Assembly (NCBI GenBank): GCA_950106755.1
Contig: OX467082.1
Span: 12,648,001-12,712,000, forward strand
Direction of reading: 5' to 3'
DNA: 64,000 bases
Source: Climacium dendroides
Lineage: Eukaryota; Streptophyta; Bryopsida; Hypnales; Climaciaceae
Every line of letters starts with the position of its first letter. Position 1 is the first letter of the stretch. Under the pieces are notes generated by a model that saw only the letters and a program-made list of their open reading frames with translations, was not told where the DNA came from and ran no database searches. Made by a program: the position numbers and the translations under genes. This document shows, one piece after another, positions 47,679 to 59,045 of this stretch.

Positions 47679-47990
47679 GCTGCTCCGTGCCGGAGCAAGC
47701 CTGGACCCTACTCCACCCAAGGAATGGAAAGGGCTCGCTGCAGGAACTTAAGTTGGTCCGATGGCCGGCAAGACACGCGACAGAAGAGAGAGACTCAGGC
47801 AACGCCCGAGAGACGGACGAAACTGCGCGACGTGACCTAATGGCGACTGGTTGAAATCCTCCCGAGGCGTCTTGCGACGAGCCACACTGCGGATGTCTCG
47901 TCGCAAGCGAGCCACACTGTTGGTGTGTCCTGCGTTCTTGAGTTTCGAGGAGGGGGGAAGTTTCGGAATATTTGAATTCATATTTGGAAT
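47679..47990 (-). promoter_or_regulatory. CG-rich upstream region of the At4g15545-like gene
   Basis: GC- and CG-rich, with no TATA element seen close to the start. It includes CACGTC on the minus strand at about 47830-47835. A compact repeat lies at 47871-47919: the arms CTTGCGACGA (47871-47880) and TCGTCGCAAG (47898-47907) are inverted, and CGAGCCACACTG occurs twice at a 30-bp spacing (47878-47889 and 47908-47919). Likely promoter DNA, but function is inferred from position only. Confidence 0.4.
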
Positions 47991-49259
47991 CAGCGGTCCA
48001 TATATTTGAATATTTGAATTTTGATTTTTGAATTTTGAACTAGCATGGACGAATTAATCAGTAATAGGAATAGCAATCTGACCCAAAAATTAAGAGTTTG
48101 TTGGGGGGTAGTTTGTTGGGGGTAATTTGGTGAGAATGATATTCAAGCTTGGGTTTTGGAAGTTGCACTTGTGGCCATCTCTTAGATGTAGATTCAAATT
48201 ATACACTTCAAAATATAGGTAAATATAGGTTTGAGGAGTAGCAATGCAATTGGGGCCTTGATGAAAGGGCCACTAGAAAACTCGATCCAAATGCATTCAA
48301 CATTGGTTTGTTTTTACCAAATGCATTCAGCATTGGTTTGTCTTTATTCTAGGCCTTTCTATTTTCCATCCTCAAGCTAACAATTTGACAAAATTCAAAG
48401 AACCCACAAGTTGGCTCACAATAAAAAAAAAAGTCATCATTGTCATTCCTTTTCAACCTCATTATGTGCACTAGTAAATTAAAATCTTTCATTTTCACAT
48501 GAAAAACATTTCTTTAATGTAGAATTTTTAGTTTTTTTATAATGCAAATTTTTTTTTCCAAAAGTTACCAAAACTAGAATGAGTTATGTCTTCCTCCACT
48601 TCAAAATGTGTATGTCTTTGTTTCTACATTGGAGAGGCTCTTAGTTTTTATAAATATTACTATGTGATCATGATAACCTCTCCCCTTCCTAACACTAATA
48701 GGACTATTGTGGGCAACTCAATGACAAATTTTATTGATTGGTAGTTGAAAGATTTTAAGTAAATTACAAATGTAACTTGGGTGTTGTGGTCAATGCTTCA
48801 AGTAGTGACTACAAGGAATTTAGGAATTTGGTGTGTTATCTCACGTAATGTTGGAGGAGTTTGCAACAATTCTTGATTGTTTTGTCAAAGTAGGCCATGT
48901 AGTTTTGATAAATGTGTATGGTGAGGGCACAACAAGCATTAGTTTTTGACATTAGTTTTGGCTATCCTAGTCATAAAAATGAGCCCTATCTTATAATTTG
49001 GTAAAAGTATACAACATTTTCTTAAAAAATCAAACTTCCTATAGTTCCCAATTGTGTGTATATTATTGTATATGATTTCTAAAAATACTTGACTACTTGA
49101 AACATTCAAGTGGCTCTTCAAGATTTCATAAGCAAGTTTGTGAAGCATCCTAAGTAGTATAGTGTCCTTTATATTATCATAGGATTTCTTGATGCATCAT
49201 AAATATTATAGAATTTTTCAGATTATTATGGAGATCATTGAAAGAATACAAAAAACTTT
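47991..49259. other. AT-rich intergenic DNA, no gene recognised
   Basis: Abrupt return to AT-rich DNA upstream of the gene. The minus-strand frame 48939-49148 is unsupported. Confidence 0.45.
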
Positions 49260-49490
49260 ATCAACCCCTATAGGACCAAGTAGCATTTTTTTGGCAATGT
49301 AGCATTTTTGGTCATCCATTTACAAAAATTTACAAAAATTTTAAGCTACTACTTGACCACATGTTGTGTTTACTACAAAAATACAATCATAGGGATTTGG
49401 CATTTTTCAATTCCATAACAAAATTCTTAACAATTTAATATTTTAAATCATTTTTTATTTTTTTCTACATACTATTTTTTGGAAGCATGA
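49260..49490 (+). mobile_element. Repeat family 2, internally deleted fragment
   Basis: Starts with a decayed terminus TCAACCCCTATAGGACCAAG, then GCAATGTAGCATTTTTGG and TGGCATTTTTCAATTCCATA, matching separate parts of the full copies with the middle missing. Confidence 0.5.
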
Positions 49491-50892
49491 ATATGAAATA
49501 TAATTTGTTGAATTTTTTAATGTGTATTTCCAACTTATTTCCTCAATATATTATGGAGAGTTGAAGGTTGTAGGATATACATATTTTTGGATTAAGAATT
49601 TGAAAGATGAAACCTAACCATTTGATAAGAGTTGAAAATACTTCTTTTTGAAACCCAATTATCATGATCTAACTATTAGTAAGGTTTCTTATTCTAAAAT
49701 TTTAGAAAGGTATACTCTAATAAGTCAACTAAAGGATCCTATAGTTGGATTTGCTTAAAGATAAATATAAATAAAGATTTTATTCTTGCTTTGGAAACTA
49801 GTATTTTGAAGTAGTTTTGAGCCTCTAAAATTATAAAAACTTTAGAATTTAATCTCTATTAAAGACATAGTAACAAAAACTTTAATTTTATGAAGGCAAG
49901 TCTTAGAAAATTGTTGTTATATTTCTTTTTATATAATACATGTATTGTCTAGAATTATGAAATTTATATGAGGAATTAAATTCTTGCAATCAACTTGATT
50001 TTTGTTTCTTTTTAGTCTTGAATCTTCTTTATAGTTGAAAATCTTAGTGGAGTATTTGAATAATAAATACTTGTTTGTTTTCATTCTATTGATTTAGAAA
50101 TATCAAGCATGTCTAAACTGGATTGTGCATCATAAGTGCAAGTTGGAATGTTAGGGCAAAGACATGGAAGAATCCAAGAGGGGTTGTGTGATCTAGTGGT
50201 TTGATTCTTAATTTGAATTCAATTGTATTAACATTTATTAGGATAATGTGTATAGCTTTCATATTGGAGATTAGTAGTTTTTCATTTAATCATGGATTTC
50301 TATAATATGTTTAATAATGCAAAGTGCTTTTATACGTCGTAAAAGCAAAGCATGTGTCCATTTGTTTGTTTTATTCTAGTCTTGACAATGAAGGTGTTGT
50401 AAAAATATATTCATATAAAAATGAATAGAGACGACCTAAAGCACATCCCTTTTTTCTACCTTAATTGCAATTGAATTATACCAAAAGATATGTGGTTGAC
50501 TTGGATTTGGCACAAGGCAATATCATTACTAGTGTCTTCGCAAAGTATAACATTATTTTTCCTTAACAATACAATACTTTAAAAGTTGGAATAGACAAAT
50601 AATAGTGTTGGAGCACCAAGATGAGATGATGAAGTCCACGTGTTGTTGACTTTTCACATGGAAGGATTTGATGTCGACATTAGTATAAAACTCCATCCTT
50701 TGCCCCATGTGACAATGTGAAGTTAATTGCATAAACCTAAAAACTACATGACTTAAAAGATAGGAAACTATTTATTCTTTGGATGCAGAAATTATATATA
50801 ATTTTTTTAAATAAATAGGATTTGATAATTCATTTTGAGGAAAATCTTGAATATGCTATGGACCTATAAGTAGTCTTCTTTAAATTGCTAAG
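49491..50892. other. AT-rich intergenic DNA, no gene recognised
   Basis: Long low-complexity A/T stretches without a supported frame. Confidence 0.45.
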
Positions 50893-51469
50893 CTAACCTC
50901 TTGGGGACTCCGGGTAGTCCATATTTCCAAAACTATGAAGATGTATTATAAAATAGAACTTAGAAGAATAATTCAATGATGCCCCTTTGAAAAAATAGTT
51001 GCAAAATGTGATCCATAAATCATATCTATATGGTTAAATCAACTAGTATATAGACCAATATTTTTCAATGAAATTTGAAGCTAGAAATTGAAATTTCTTT
51101 TTAAAATCAATTGTAGATTGAATATTTGTGATTTTCAAGAGAATTTTTTTCCTCTAAGTTCAAAACGTTAAGTTCTAATTATAGTGATTTTTTAGTATTT
51201 TAATTTTAATTTTTTATTCAAGTCATTTTTTAAGAGTAATTTTTTGAATTAAAAGGGTTACTTTTGAGGTCAAACCCACCAATGCCTATTGAATAATAGA
51301 ATATTTGCAAAGCAAAGTCTTCATAATTTATACCATAAAAATATTAAAGATTTAAAACACAAACCTTCAAAAAAATGATGGATGAAAAAAAATACATTTT
51401 TGTGTATTTGGGTTGTGTTTGCATTCATCTATTGATCAAAGTTTGAACCCCTGATTCTTTAGGGGTTAA
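50893..51469 (+). mobile_element. Probable TTAA-type element, degenerate
   Basis: The right end GATTCTTTAGGGGTTAA is the family 1 type of terminus. The left end CTAACCTCTTGGGGACTC is a weak inverted match with CTAA in place of TTAA. The interior is AT-rich without a gene. Confidence 0.4.
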
Positions 51470-51492
51470 GTTGATGTATGGGCATTCTTACA

Positions 51493-51644
51493 TTAAGGTA
51501 GGAGGTCCTTAAATCGACCAAGCTCTAAATGTGTCCTCTATTTAGGAGTGGGTGACATGCTCCTTGAAATATCTATTACTGTCATTGATGAGGTAGGTAG
51601 GCTTAAATGGGCGATTTATGGACCTCCTACCTTACAAGGGTTAA
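51493..51644. mobile_element. 152-bp TTAA-flanked MITE
   Basis: Left TTAAGGTAGGAGGTCCTTAA. Right, reverse-complemented, TTAACCCTTGTAAGGTAGGA followed by GGTCCATAAATCG. After a 9-bp offset at the right edge, the arms pair over about 23 bp with one mismatch. Confidence 0.7.
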
Positions 51645-51807
51645 TTTAATTATCTTAAGCTTCAACCACCATCAATGAAAAAAAAGTCGCATCCTACAAT
51701 TACAAAGTTTTTTCCAAAAAAGCATAAACATAAGTCATGTAAACATAGAACCTTATTGTCACAAGCAATTAAATAAGGCAATGGACAAGGAGCAAGACAA
51801 GGAGAGA

Positions 51808-52129
51808 TTAACCCCCAAGGTAGGAGGTTCATGAAGCACACACCTAAGAGTTGAAACTGAATTTTGGGGAGTTAAAACTTCTTGATATATTTTTCAATAA
51901 ATTTTCCTTGAAAAACAAGAAGAATTGGCATGTAATCCAAGTCATTTCATATTTTTTGGAGCTTTGTAGAATTAGTTGTGACATTTTGAAGTTGAAATGG
52001 CATAAGGCTCTAAAACCGCCCACCTCCTCAATGTACACATTTTGTACATTGATGGAGGCTATGAAAAAGAAACATGTACAATCACTGTACATTTAAGGAT
52101 GTGGTTGGTTTTAAAACCTCCTACCTTAA
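51808..52129. mobile_element. 322-bp TTAA-flanked element
   Basis: Left TTAACCCCCAAGGTAGGAGG. Right, reverse-complemented, TTAAGGTAGGAGGTTTTAAA. The AAGGTAGGAGGT motif is shared with the neighbour at 51493. The 81- and 82-codon ORFs on opposite strands (51844-52096) both lie inside it and are not supported as genes. A related copy sits inverted at about 1690-1940. Confidence 0.7.
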
Positions 52130-52652
52130 ACATTGAAAGTCTTCTCTAAAATTGATGATTTGGGAATTCCATCCTAAAGTATTGTTTGAAAGAATATTTT
52201 AGAATTCATATACAAATAAAAGGTGTAGATTTTGAGTTTTAGATTCTATCTATTTGGTTAGATTCACCAATGCTATCACCAATATATTTTTATACATTTT
52301 GAAAAAAAAATTCAGCTTTCCTTCTAAATTTGATTACAAACAAAATGTTATCATTTTTGAGTAAAAAATTCGTTGAAATGCATTTGAAATGAGGTTTTCT
52401 TGAAATGTTCTTAAAATCTATGACCTCATTTTTACAAATCCAGTTTTGAACTAGAATCAATGCAATTTTGGCTTGTCAACCATTTGACATTCTTCCATAT
52501 TTTTATTTTTAAAAAAATGTGTACTCTAGTAACTCCAAATCCAACCATTAGATAGGACAACAACTTCATAAAGTATCTCCATAAATTAGGATGACTTTCA
52601 TCCATGCAAAATGAAAAGGAACCAAGAGTTTCAATCTAGTCATCATTCAAAA

Positions 52653-52848
52653 CACTACAAGAGAAACTGTTCAAATTGACAGAAATCAACTAGTCCTAAT
52701 TGACAAAAAATTGACAAGGTTTCTGTCAATTTGGACAGGTTTCTATCAATTCAGACAATTTTTTGTCCAGAGTGACAGAAACTTGTCAATTTTCTGTCAA
52801 TTAGGACTAGTTGATTTCTGTCAATTAGGACCAGTTTCTCTTGTAGTG
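52653..52848. mobile_element. 196-bp CACTA MITE, near-perfect hairpin
   Basis: Perfect 17-bp termini CACTACAAGAGAAACTG with AAA on both sides (52650-52652 and 52849-52851), matching the 3-bp target duplication of CACTA/EnSpm elements. Pairing continues almost to the centre through ACAGAAATCAACTAGTCCTA. No ORF. Intact arms imply a young insertion. Confidence 0.9.
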
Positions 52849-52851
52849 AAA

Positions 52852-53677
52852 ATTGGATGTAGGAGCGCTTAGGAGTTAATTTAAAATCCAAGGATTCAAG
52901 GTATGATTCTTCACAAGGAAGGAGACAATGATCATTTGGTAGAAGTACTTTTTGCCAACAAGTTATTTAATCTAGATGTGTGAGCTAATTCTTGTTCCTA
53001 TTACAATTTTTAGATATTAAAGTATCATAAATTGAAGGCCACTTCACACTATGACTAAAGGTCAAGAGGCTGTGGGTTTCCACCACTCAAATTTCAAAAA
53101 ACCAAGAGTTTGGCTTCTCAATCCTTTACACTAGAAGGCACAAGTTCAAAGGCCAACACCCTCCAACTACCTACATGGCAAAAAATTACTTACATGACGA
53201 CGGACTCTCAAAAGAAGTTTGGGTGAGGTAGAAATAAAGGTCCAAACTATGGCCAAGAGCCATCAACTTATGACAAGATCTCAACCATTAGATTACTAAG
53301 AGTTTGGACTTTGGCTTGGCCTTTGGAAGCTTTACACTATGGCGTGCACTATGGTTGTCCAATTTGAAAGGCTATGAGAGTTCATTGCTAACGATTTGGA
53401 CTTTGAGCTTGACCTTGGAGGCTTCACACTATAGCCAGCCAAAGGCTTCAATTTGTATTATTTATTTCTTATTTCTTGCTCATTTCTTACATTTTCAATA
53501 AAGTTTGGCCACTCAATCCCATGACCTCTCAACTTAGATGGCCATCTATATTAGCACATAAGAATGTCACTATATATGATACTCCAACTTATTCCATATT
53601 GTGCTTCTAGTTGCATAGAGGATTCTAAATTACAAACTTCACATTTAGAGCTATGCAACAATTTATTTAGCTTAGAC
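52852..53677. other. Intergenic DNA, no gene recognised
   Basis: The segment at 53250-53440 contains short internal duplications (GGACTTTGGCTTGGCCTTGG-like and GGACTTTGAGCTTGACCTTG, AGGCTTCACACTATAGCCA). The frame 53304-53501 lies in it and has no known domain. Confidence 0.4.
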
Positions 53678-54624
53678 TTAACTAGTAAAGGTTTTGACTA
53701 TGTTGTCACCAAACACGCTACAAAACTGCAATTTCTAGTATAAGTACCAAATTTTAGGAAAAAAACATTTTTGGGCATGTGTAACAATAGGATATTGTAG
53801 TAGGCTGATTTGAAAACATGTGAAAAAAAATTCAAAAATTTCCACCGCGTGGATTGCAAGATATGAACTTTTGAATTCACAAAAATCTTATTTTTGGCCT
53901 TGCAAAAAATTAGGCAGATGCACTTCACAAGCTTACATTTGTATGAAAAAATGTCTCAAATGGTTGTGCTTCTTTGGATTCATTCTTCAAGGCAAGTTGG
54001 ATACATGTGTGAAATTTTTTAGATTATTTTGAATTGTACAATGTACAAGAAAAAAATAGTAAATAGAAAGAAGTAGAGAATGATTCACAATACTAAATTG
54101 TTGAGAATTTAGTTATGGAATTGAAAAATGCCAATGCCAATGGTTGTAATGTTGCAATAAACAATCTACATCTTATGATTTTATTTTTTTCAAAAAATAC
54201 TGAAATTTGAGTAAAATAAAGGACTTCAAAGTTTATTTTAGAATAGAGAATCCATTAATGCCCACAAATTAGAACTCCTCATAACTTTCATCTCATTAAT
54301 CAAAGTGGAATTATTCAAAACTTTCCACGTATATATGCATTTAGAAAACCAATTTCAAATTTTTATTTCTTAAAGAAGTGATTGCAAAAAAAAATTGAGT
54401 TACCCAGGTTGCTCGCAGATCATTGAAAATTACATATCATACAATAACTTTTTAAATTATCTAGTCAAAAGTTATTAAAAAATTTTAACCTCAAAGCTAC
54501 TCCTTGAGCACATGTTGTATGAAAATTTTGAAGAAAAAAGGTAAAAATTTCATTCATAGTGAGCTACCCAAATTGCTATATTGCCAAAAGAAAAAGTAGT
54601 TTGGTCCTCTAGGCTTTAAGTTAG
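53678..54624 (-). mobile_element. Repeat family 2, inverted copy
   Basis: Bounded by TTAACTAGTAAAGG on the left and a decayed CTTTAAGTTAG on the right. On the minus strand it reads AACATAGTCAAAACC, AAGTTTGAGAAGAT-like segments, TTGCCTTGAAGAATGAATCC and GTGCTCAAGGAGTAGCTTTG, as in the plus-strand copies. ORFs 53698-53928 and 53820-54032 are repeat-internal. Confidence 0.6.
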
Positions 54625-55959
54625 GCCATTGGTATGTGATTTCCTTATACTTTAACAAAATATGATGGATTTCAAACTTGTATTAGTTACTTTTTGCCAT
54701 TGCCACAACCAAAATAAAAATAAAATGTAATATTCTAATTTATAAAAACTTTGAAATTCAATAACTTTCACACTATAGGTCCGAATGCCACAAAACAAAA
54801 TCCATGCACCCCTTCTCGTGAAGAATTTTCTGGCAATTTCAAGAACAAGGTTGGAAGATGCACAATCCTAGAGATCTCATTGTAATAAACAAAACAAAAC
54901 AAACAACTAAACTTAAAGTATGGATATCTTTAAAAAGCTAGGAATTGTTATTATTCTTGAGTCTTGGATGCTTTTCATTTCAATGGTACTTAGTGTACTT
55001 TTGTAGTTTCTTTAATGTCATGTTTATCCTATTTGAAAGTCAGATTAAGTAATTTTGTCTTGAGTGCCACTTGTCATCTTGTAATTGATTCAAGGCATAA
55101 AACATCTAAATCAGCACAATTGTATTTTGAATTGCCAAATCAAGATGTTTGAATGTCTAATTTCTTATAGTGGAGGATGTAGACCTTTCAAAATTTGAAG
55201 TAGGAATTTGATTTCATCATTTCTTTGCCAAAACTGCGATCCTCACATATATATAATTGTTTGAAATGATGGAGAGTAAGTAAAGTTAAGGTATATGACC
55301 TATTTTCAACAATATTAAGCATTTTAGCATATTTCCAATTGAGCAATGGTGGTAGTAGTGGGGTAATATTCTCTAGTCAAGGGATGGAAATAATGAAGAT
55401 TGCACAATTTTTTGCTAATTTTTCATCAAGTTTGGAATTAGTAGAACTTAAGGAAGTGTAATTAGTTATAGTTTGACTTATTTTCAATGTATAGGTAAAG
55501 TGGCAAACCCATTTTTAAGAAGCACAAAACTAAAAACTAGTCTTAGCAACTTCATTAGGTGGCAATGTATTATTTGTCATACAATAATGAAGTTGCTAAA
55601 CCACATCTTATTCCCCACGTTTACGAAAAGAGGTCACCCAACTTGCTTAAATGGGGCCCTACATTGAAAATAGGTTTTGTACTTTTGTGCAAAGTGCACT
55701 ATCCTCAAGATGCCAGTACTAAATAAGGGCTGCCAAGTTGAAAGCAATTCAATGAGAATGCTTGAGTTTGATTAAGGTAATATGCTCTAAAAGCGCCCAT
55801 CCTCTTGAAATGGCTCCTATAAAAAGGTATTGAATGGATATGATTTGGTCCTTAAATGGACCTCTTCAACTATTGATTGAATCAAGAAAAAAAATATTCT
55901 TTATTGCAAGAGCCAATCAGTGACCTTCAGAAGTTGCAAGTGGACACATTTTAAGAGAC
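54625..55959. other. AT-rich intergenic DNA, no gene recognised
   Basis: The segment at about 54690-54850 resembles 23500-23630 and 38500-38620 (TTTTGCCATTGCCACAACC in inverse orientation), another dispersed repeat. The frame 55473-55667 is unsupported. Confidence 0.4.
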
Positions 55960-56118
55960 TTAACCCCTGAGCGCCCAACGCAAATTCCAAAAACAAGCTA
56001 TAAATTGCCACTCAAGTAGACCCCACCAATTTAATAATAAGATCCAAGAGACATGACCGTTTAGACTGCAAGAGAGTAGGGAGGCCACATTTGGGGTGCT
56101 AGGGCGCTCAGGGGTTAA
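55960..56118. mobile_element. 159-bp TTAA-flanked MITE with 17-bp perfect TIRs
   Basis: TTAACCCCTGAGCGCCC at 55960-55976 is exactly reverse-complemented at 56102-56118. No ORF. The smallest clear member of the TTAA-C-rich set. Confidence 0.85.
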
Positions 56119-56589
56119 GATCACAAATCGGTACCTACAACATATTTCTTCAAAAATTCATAACTAATCAAAAAATGCTTCAAAAAACTTGTGTTACATT
56201 GGGCATCCATTTTTCTTTCTCTGAAAAATGAGGTAAAAAATATTTTTGTTCATGCAAACCTGTGAAAAAGGCAGACCTGTCCTTAAATGGTCTGCTTTTA
56301 GAGCAAATTATACTTCAACAGCAATTGCTTTGAATATTGTCATTGTAAGCTCACTTGGGATGTGTGACCTGCAACCTGTTATTTGTATGGGTTGTTTTTA
56401 TTATTGGCTCTGCACCAAGATGAGGCTTTAGCATATAAATAACGGAAGTGACATGTCTATAGTCAGGTCCAATAATTTTAAGAATTTGATTTGCTGCCAG
56501 ATTTCAATCATTAAAAAAATAATTTAAAAAGGCCTCCACAGAAAGCCCCCAAACTCAGGACCAACAGTGACAAGTAAGGTAGAACTACC

Positions 56590-56960
56590 CATTACCATAC
56601 AGATTTGCAATCTAGGTACTTTGGAGAAGCTATTTATGAGCTCTCATATTTTTCAGAGATTGAATTGTTTGAGAGAAGTCAATTGCAAAAAAAATGAAAA
56701 CATTCAGACAAGAATTGAATTTTTTGTGATTTTTCAAAGCTGAAATGTAAAACTGTGAGTAGACCCTTGTTGAAGCATGATCAGACCATGATTGTTGAAG
56801 TGTGGGCTGATGTGTCCACTCCCCAATGCATTGCCATCATGATAATGGATTAGTAAGATTGTGGTAATAGATGGGGCTAGTGACAAAAATGGGAGGAACC
56901 TGTAGGTGGCGGAATTGGGTAAATGGTGGTACTGGGCAGTTCTACCTTACTGACAACTTC
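56590..56960 (+). mobile_element. Repeat family 5, copy B
   Basis: Contains GCAATCTAGGTACTTTGGAG, TTGTGATTTTTCAAAGC, GTAGACCCTTGTTGAAGCAT and TGGTGGTACTGGGCAGTTCT. The same order occurs at 57145-57562 and, interrupted, at 19465-20290. No coding frame. Confidence 0.65.
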
Positions 56961-57144
56961 TAAAATGCCTATGCCATGGTTTTTGAGTTGCTATTCAACC
57001 AAACACCTTCCACTTTGTCAAAACAGTAGAAACAATGGAACGTAGCATGCTCATTTTTTTTCCTATACTCTTTCTTAACAAAATTTATGATGGCAAAGGC
57101 AACACAAAGGATAGGAGGTCAAACACATTATATAGCAAATGAAT

Positions 57145-57562
57145 AGATTTGCAATCTAGGTACTTTGGAGAAGCTATTCTTCATAATTTCAAACGTTGCA
57201 AAGAATTATTAACTAAGGTAGAAGTGTCAGTTACCACACAGATTTGTCACCTAGATACTTTGGAGAAGCTATTTGTCAACTTCCATACTTTTCAAAGATT
57301 GAAAAGTTTGAGAGAAATCAATTGCAAAAAGAATAAAAATACTCCAACAAGCAATGAATTTTCTATAATTTTTCAAAGCAAAATTGTTACACTCTGAGTA
57401 GACTCTTGTTGAAGCATGAGCAGACCCTTGTCAAAGCGTGCATTGCCATCATGATAATGGGTTGTAAAGATAGTGGTAATAAGTGAGCCACTGATGGAAT
57501 TGGGAGGATCATGTAGGTGGTAGAATTGGGTGGATAGTGGTATTAGATAGTTCTACCTTATT
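57145..57562 (+). mobile_element. Repeat family 5, copy C
   Basis: Same landmarks as copy B. The left motif TACTTTGGAGAAGCTATT occurs twice (about 57160 and 57258), so the left part is duplicated. The frame 57149-57397 is repeat-internal. Confidence 0.65.
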
Positions 57563-57567
57563 AATCA

Positions 57568-59045
57568 TTAACCTCTAAAGCCCTAAATTGCATTTTTTGT
57601 GGCAACATAGCGATTTTGGGCAGCTCACTGTAAATGGAGTCTTTATTTATTTTTCTTTGAAATTTTCACATAATATGTGCCTAAGGAGTATCTTAAGGCC
57701 CAACAATTTTCATAACTTTTGACTATATGGTTAAAATGTTATTGTATGATCTATACTCCCTTTGTCCCTCTCAAAACCTCCTCAAACCTTCCCCATGAAG
57801 GATTAATTATATTTTTCATCTTTGTGCTATTCATACATGGGTTCAAGAACCAATAACCCATCCCCTAGATCTATACAAAATCTCTAACTTAGATACCAAA
57901 GTTTAGGCACCCAAAATCCATGCAAAAAGTATCATATTTGAGCATTGCTTATGAATGTTGCCAATTCATCATTCCATATGATTTAAAGGTTTGTGGCAAC
58001 AATGAGATTCTAGAAATATTTGCTCCCAACCTAAATAATTTGCAACTAGGAAACATGATTTCCTTCATGAATAAATCTTCATAGCTCCCAAGTGGTCACC
58101 AAATCCATTGTCAACATGACTATTTGAAGGATAAGCAAGTACAAGGTGCCAAGGCCAAGCTTACTAGGAGAAAAATGCTCCCTAATCATTTGACACTTGC
58201 CCCTAGGAGGTCATTCAACATAGCCAACTCATTGATCTAAATCAGTAAACAAAGCTTTTTAGTAGGACACAAAGTGCACTTGATTTGGAGGGTTTTAGAG
58301 GGACAAAGGGAGTAGATTTTAGCAATTAGTGGGTAGCTTGAGTAGCCAAAAAAATTCTTTAAAAAACACTTTTTTAAAAAATAAAAATTTGAAATGGATT
58401 CTTTAGATTTATTTATAAGTGGAAAGTTTTGAACCATTCCATTTTGATTAACAAGATGAAAGGTACAAGGAATTTTAGTTTGCAAGTAGTTTGTAGCTAT
58501 TTACAAAATCTCTACTTTAAGATAAACTTTGAAGTCTTTTATTTAACTCAAATTTCAATATTTTTTGGAAAAAATAAAATCATAAGATATAGATTGTTTA
58601 TTACAACATCACAACCATCGGGATTGGAATTTTTCAATTCTATAAATAAATTGTTAATAATTAGTATTTTGAATCATTCTCTACTATTTTCAACTTACTA
58701 TTTTTTCCTATATGTTGTACACTTCCAAATTTTCTGAAAATTTTCAAGCATGTAGCCAACTTGCTTTGAAGAATGAATCCAAAGAATCACCACCATTTTG
58801 GACATTTTTTCATATAAATGTGACCTTATGAAGTGCAACAGTCCGGGTTTTTGTAAGGCCCCCCAAAGGATTCTTGTCACTTCAAACACTGATATCTTGC
58901 AATCTACACAGTGGAAATTTCTAAAACTATTTTCACATCTTCTCAAACCAACATATTACAAGATCCAAAATTTGGTACTTGTACTAGAAATAGTAGTTTT
59001 GGAACACTTTTGGTGAAAACATAGTCAAAAATCTTTAGAGGTTAA
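57568..59045 (+). mobile_element. Repeat family 2, copy C with nested insertion
   Basis: Left end TTAACCTCTAAAGCCC and right end, reverse-complemented, TTAACCTCTAAAGATT, so this copy defines the family as a TTAA-ended TIR element. Removing the nested Stowaway at 57756-58312 leaves about 920 bp, close to the other copies. Frames 58237-58485, 58429-58737 and 58698-59016 are repeat-internal. Confidence 0.75.
57756..58312. mobile_element. 557-bp Stowaway-like element, nested
   Basis: Left CTCCCTTTGTCCCTCTCAAA. Right, reverse-complemented, CTCCCTTTGTCCCTCTAAAA. TA flanks both sides (57754-57755 and 58313-58314), the Tc1/mariner target duplication. It interrupts repeat family 2, so it is the younger insertion. 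No transposase frame. Confidence 0.88.

Noticed and set aside
47157..47840. Plus-strand ORF of 227 codons, the longest in the window
   Set aside because: It lies antisense to exon 1 and the promoter of the At4g15545-like gene; the GC-rich exon leaves few stops on the opposite strand.
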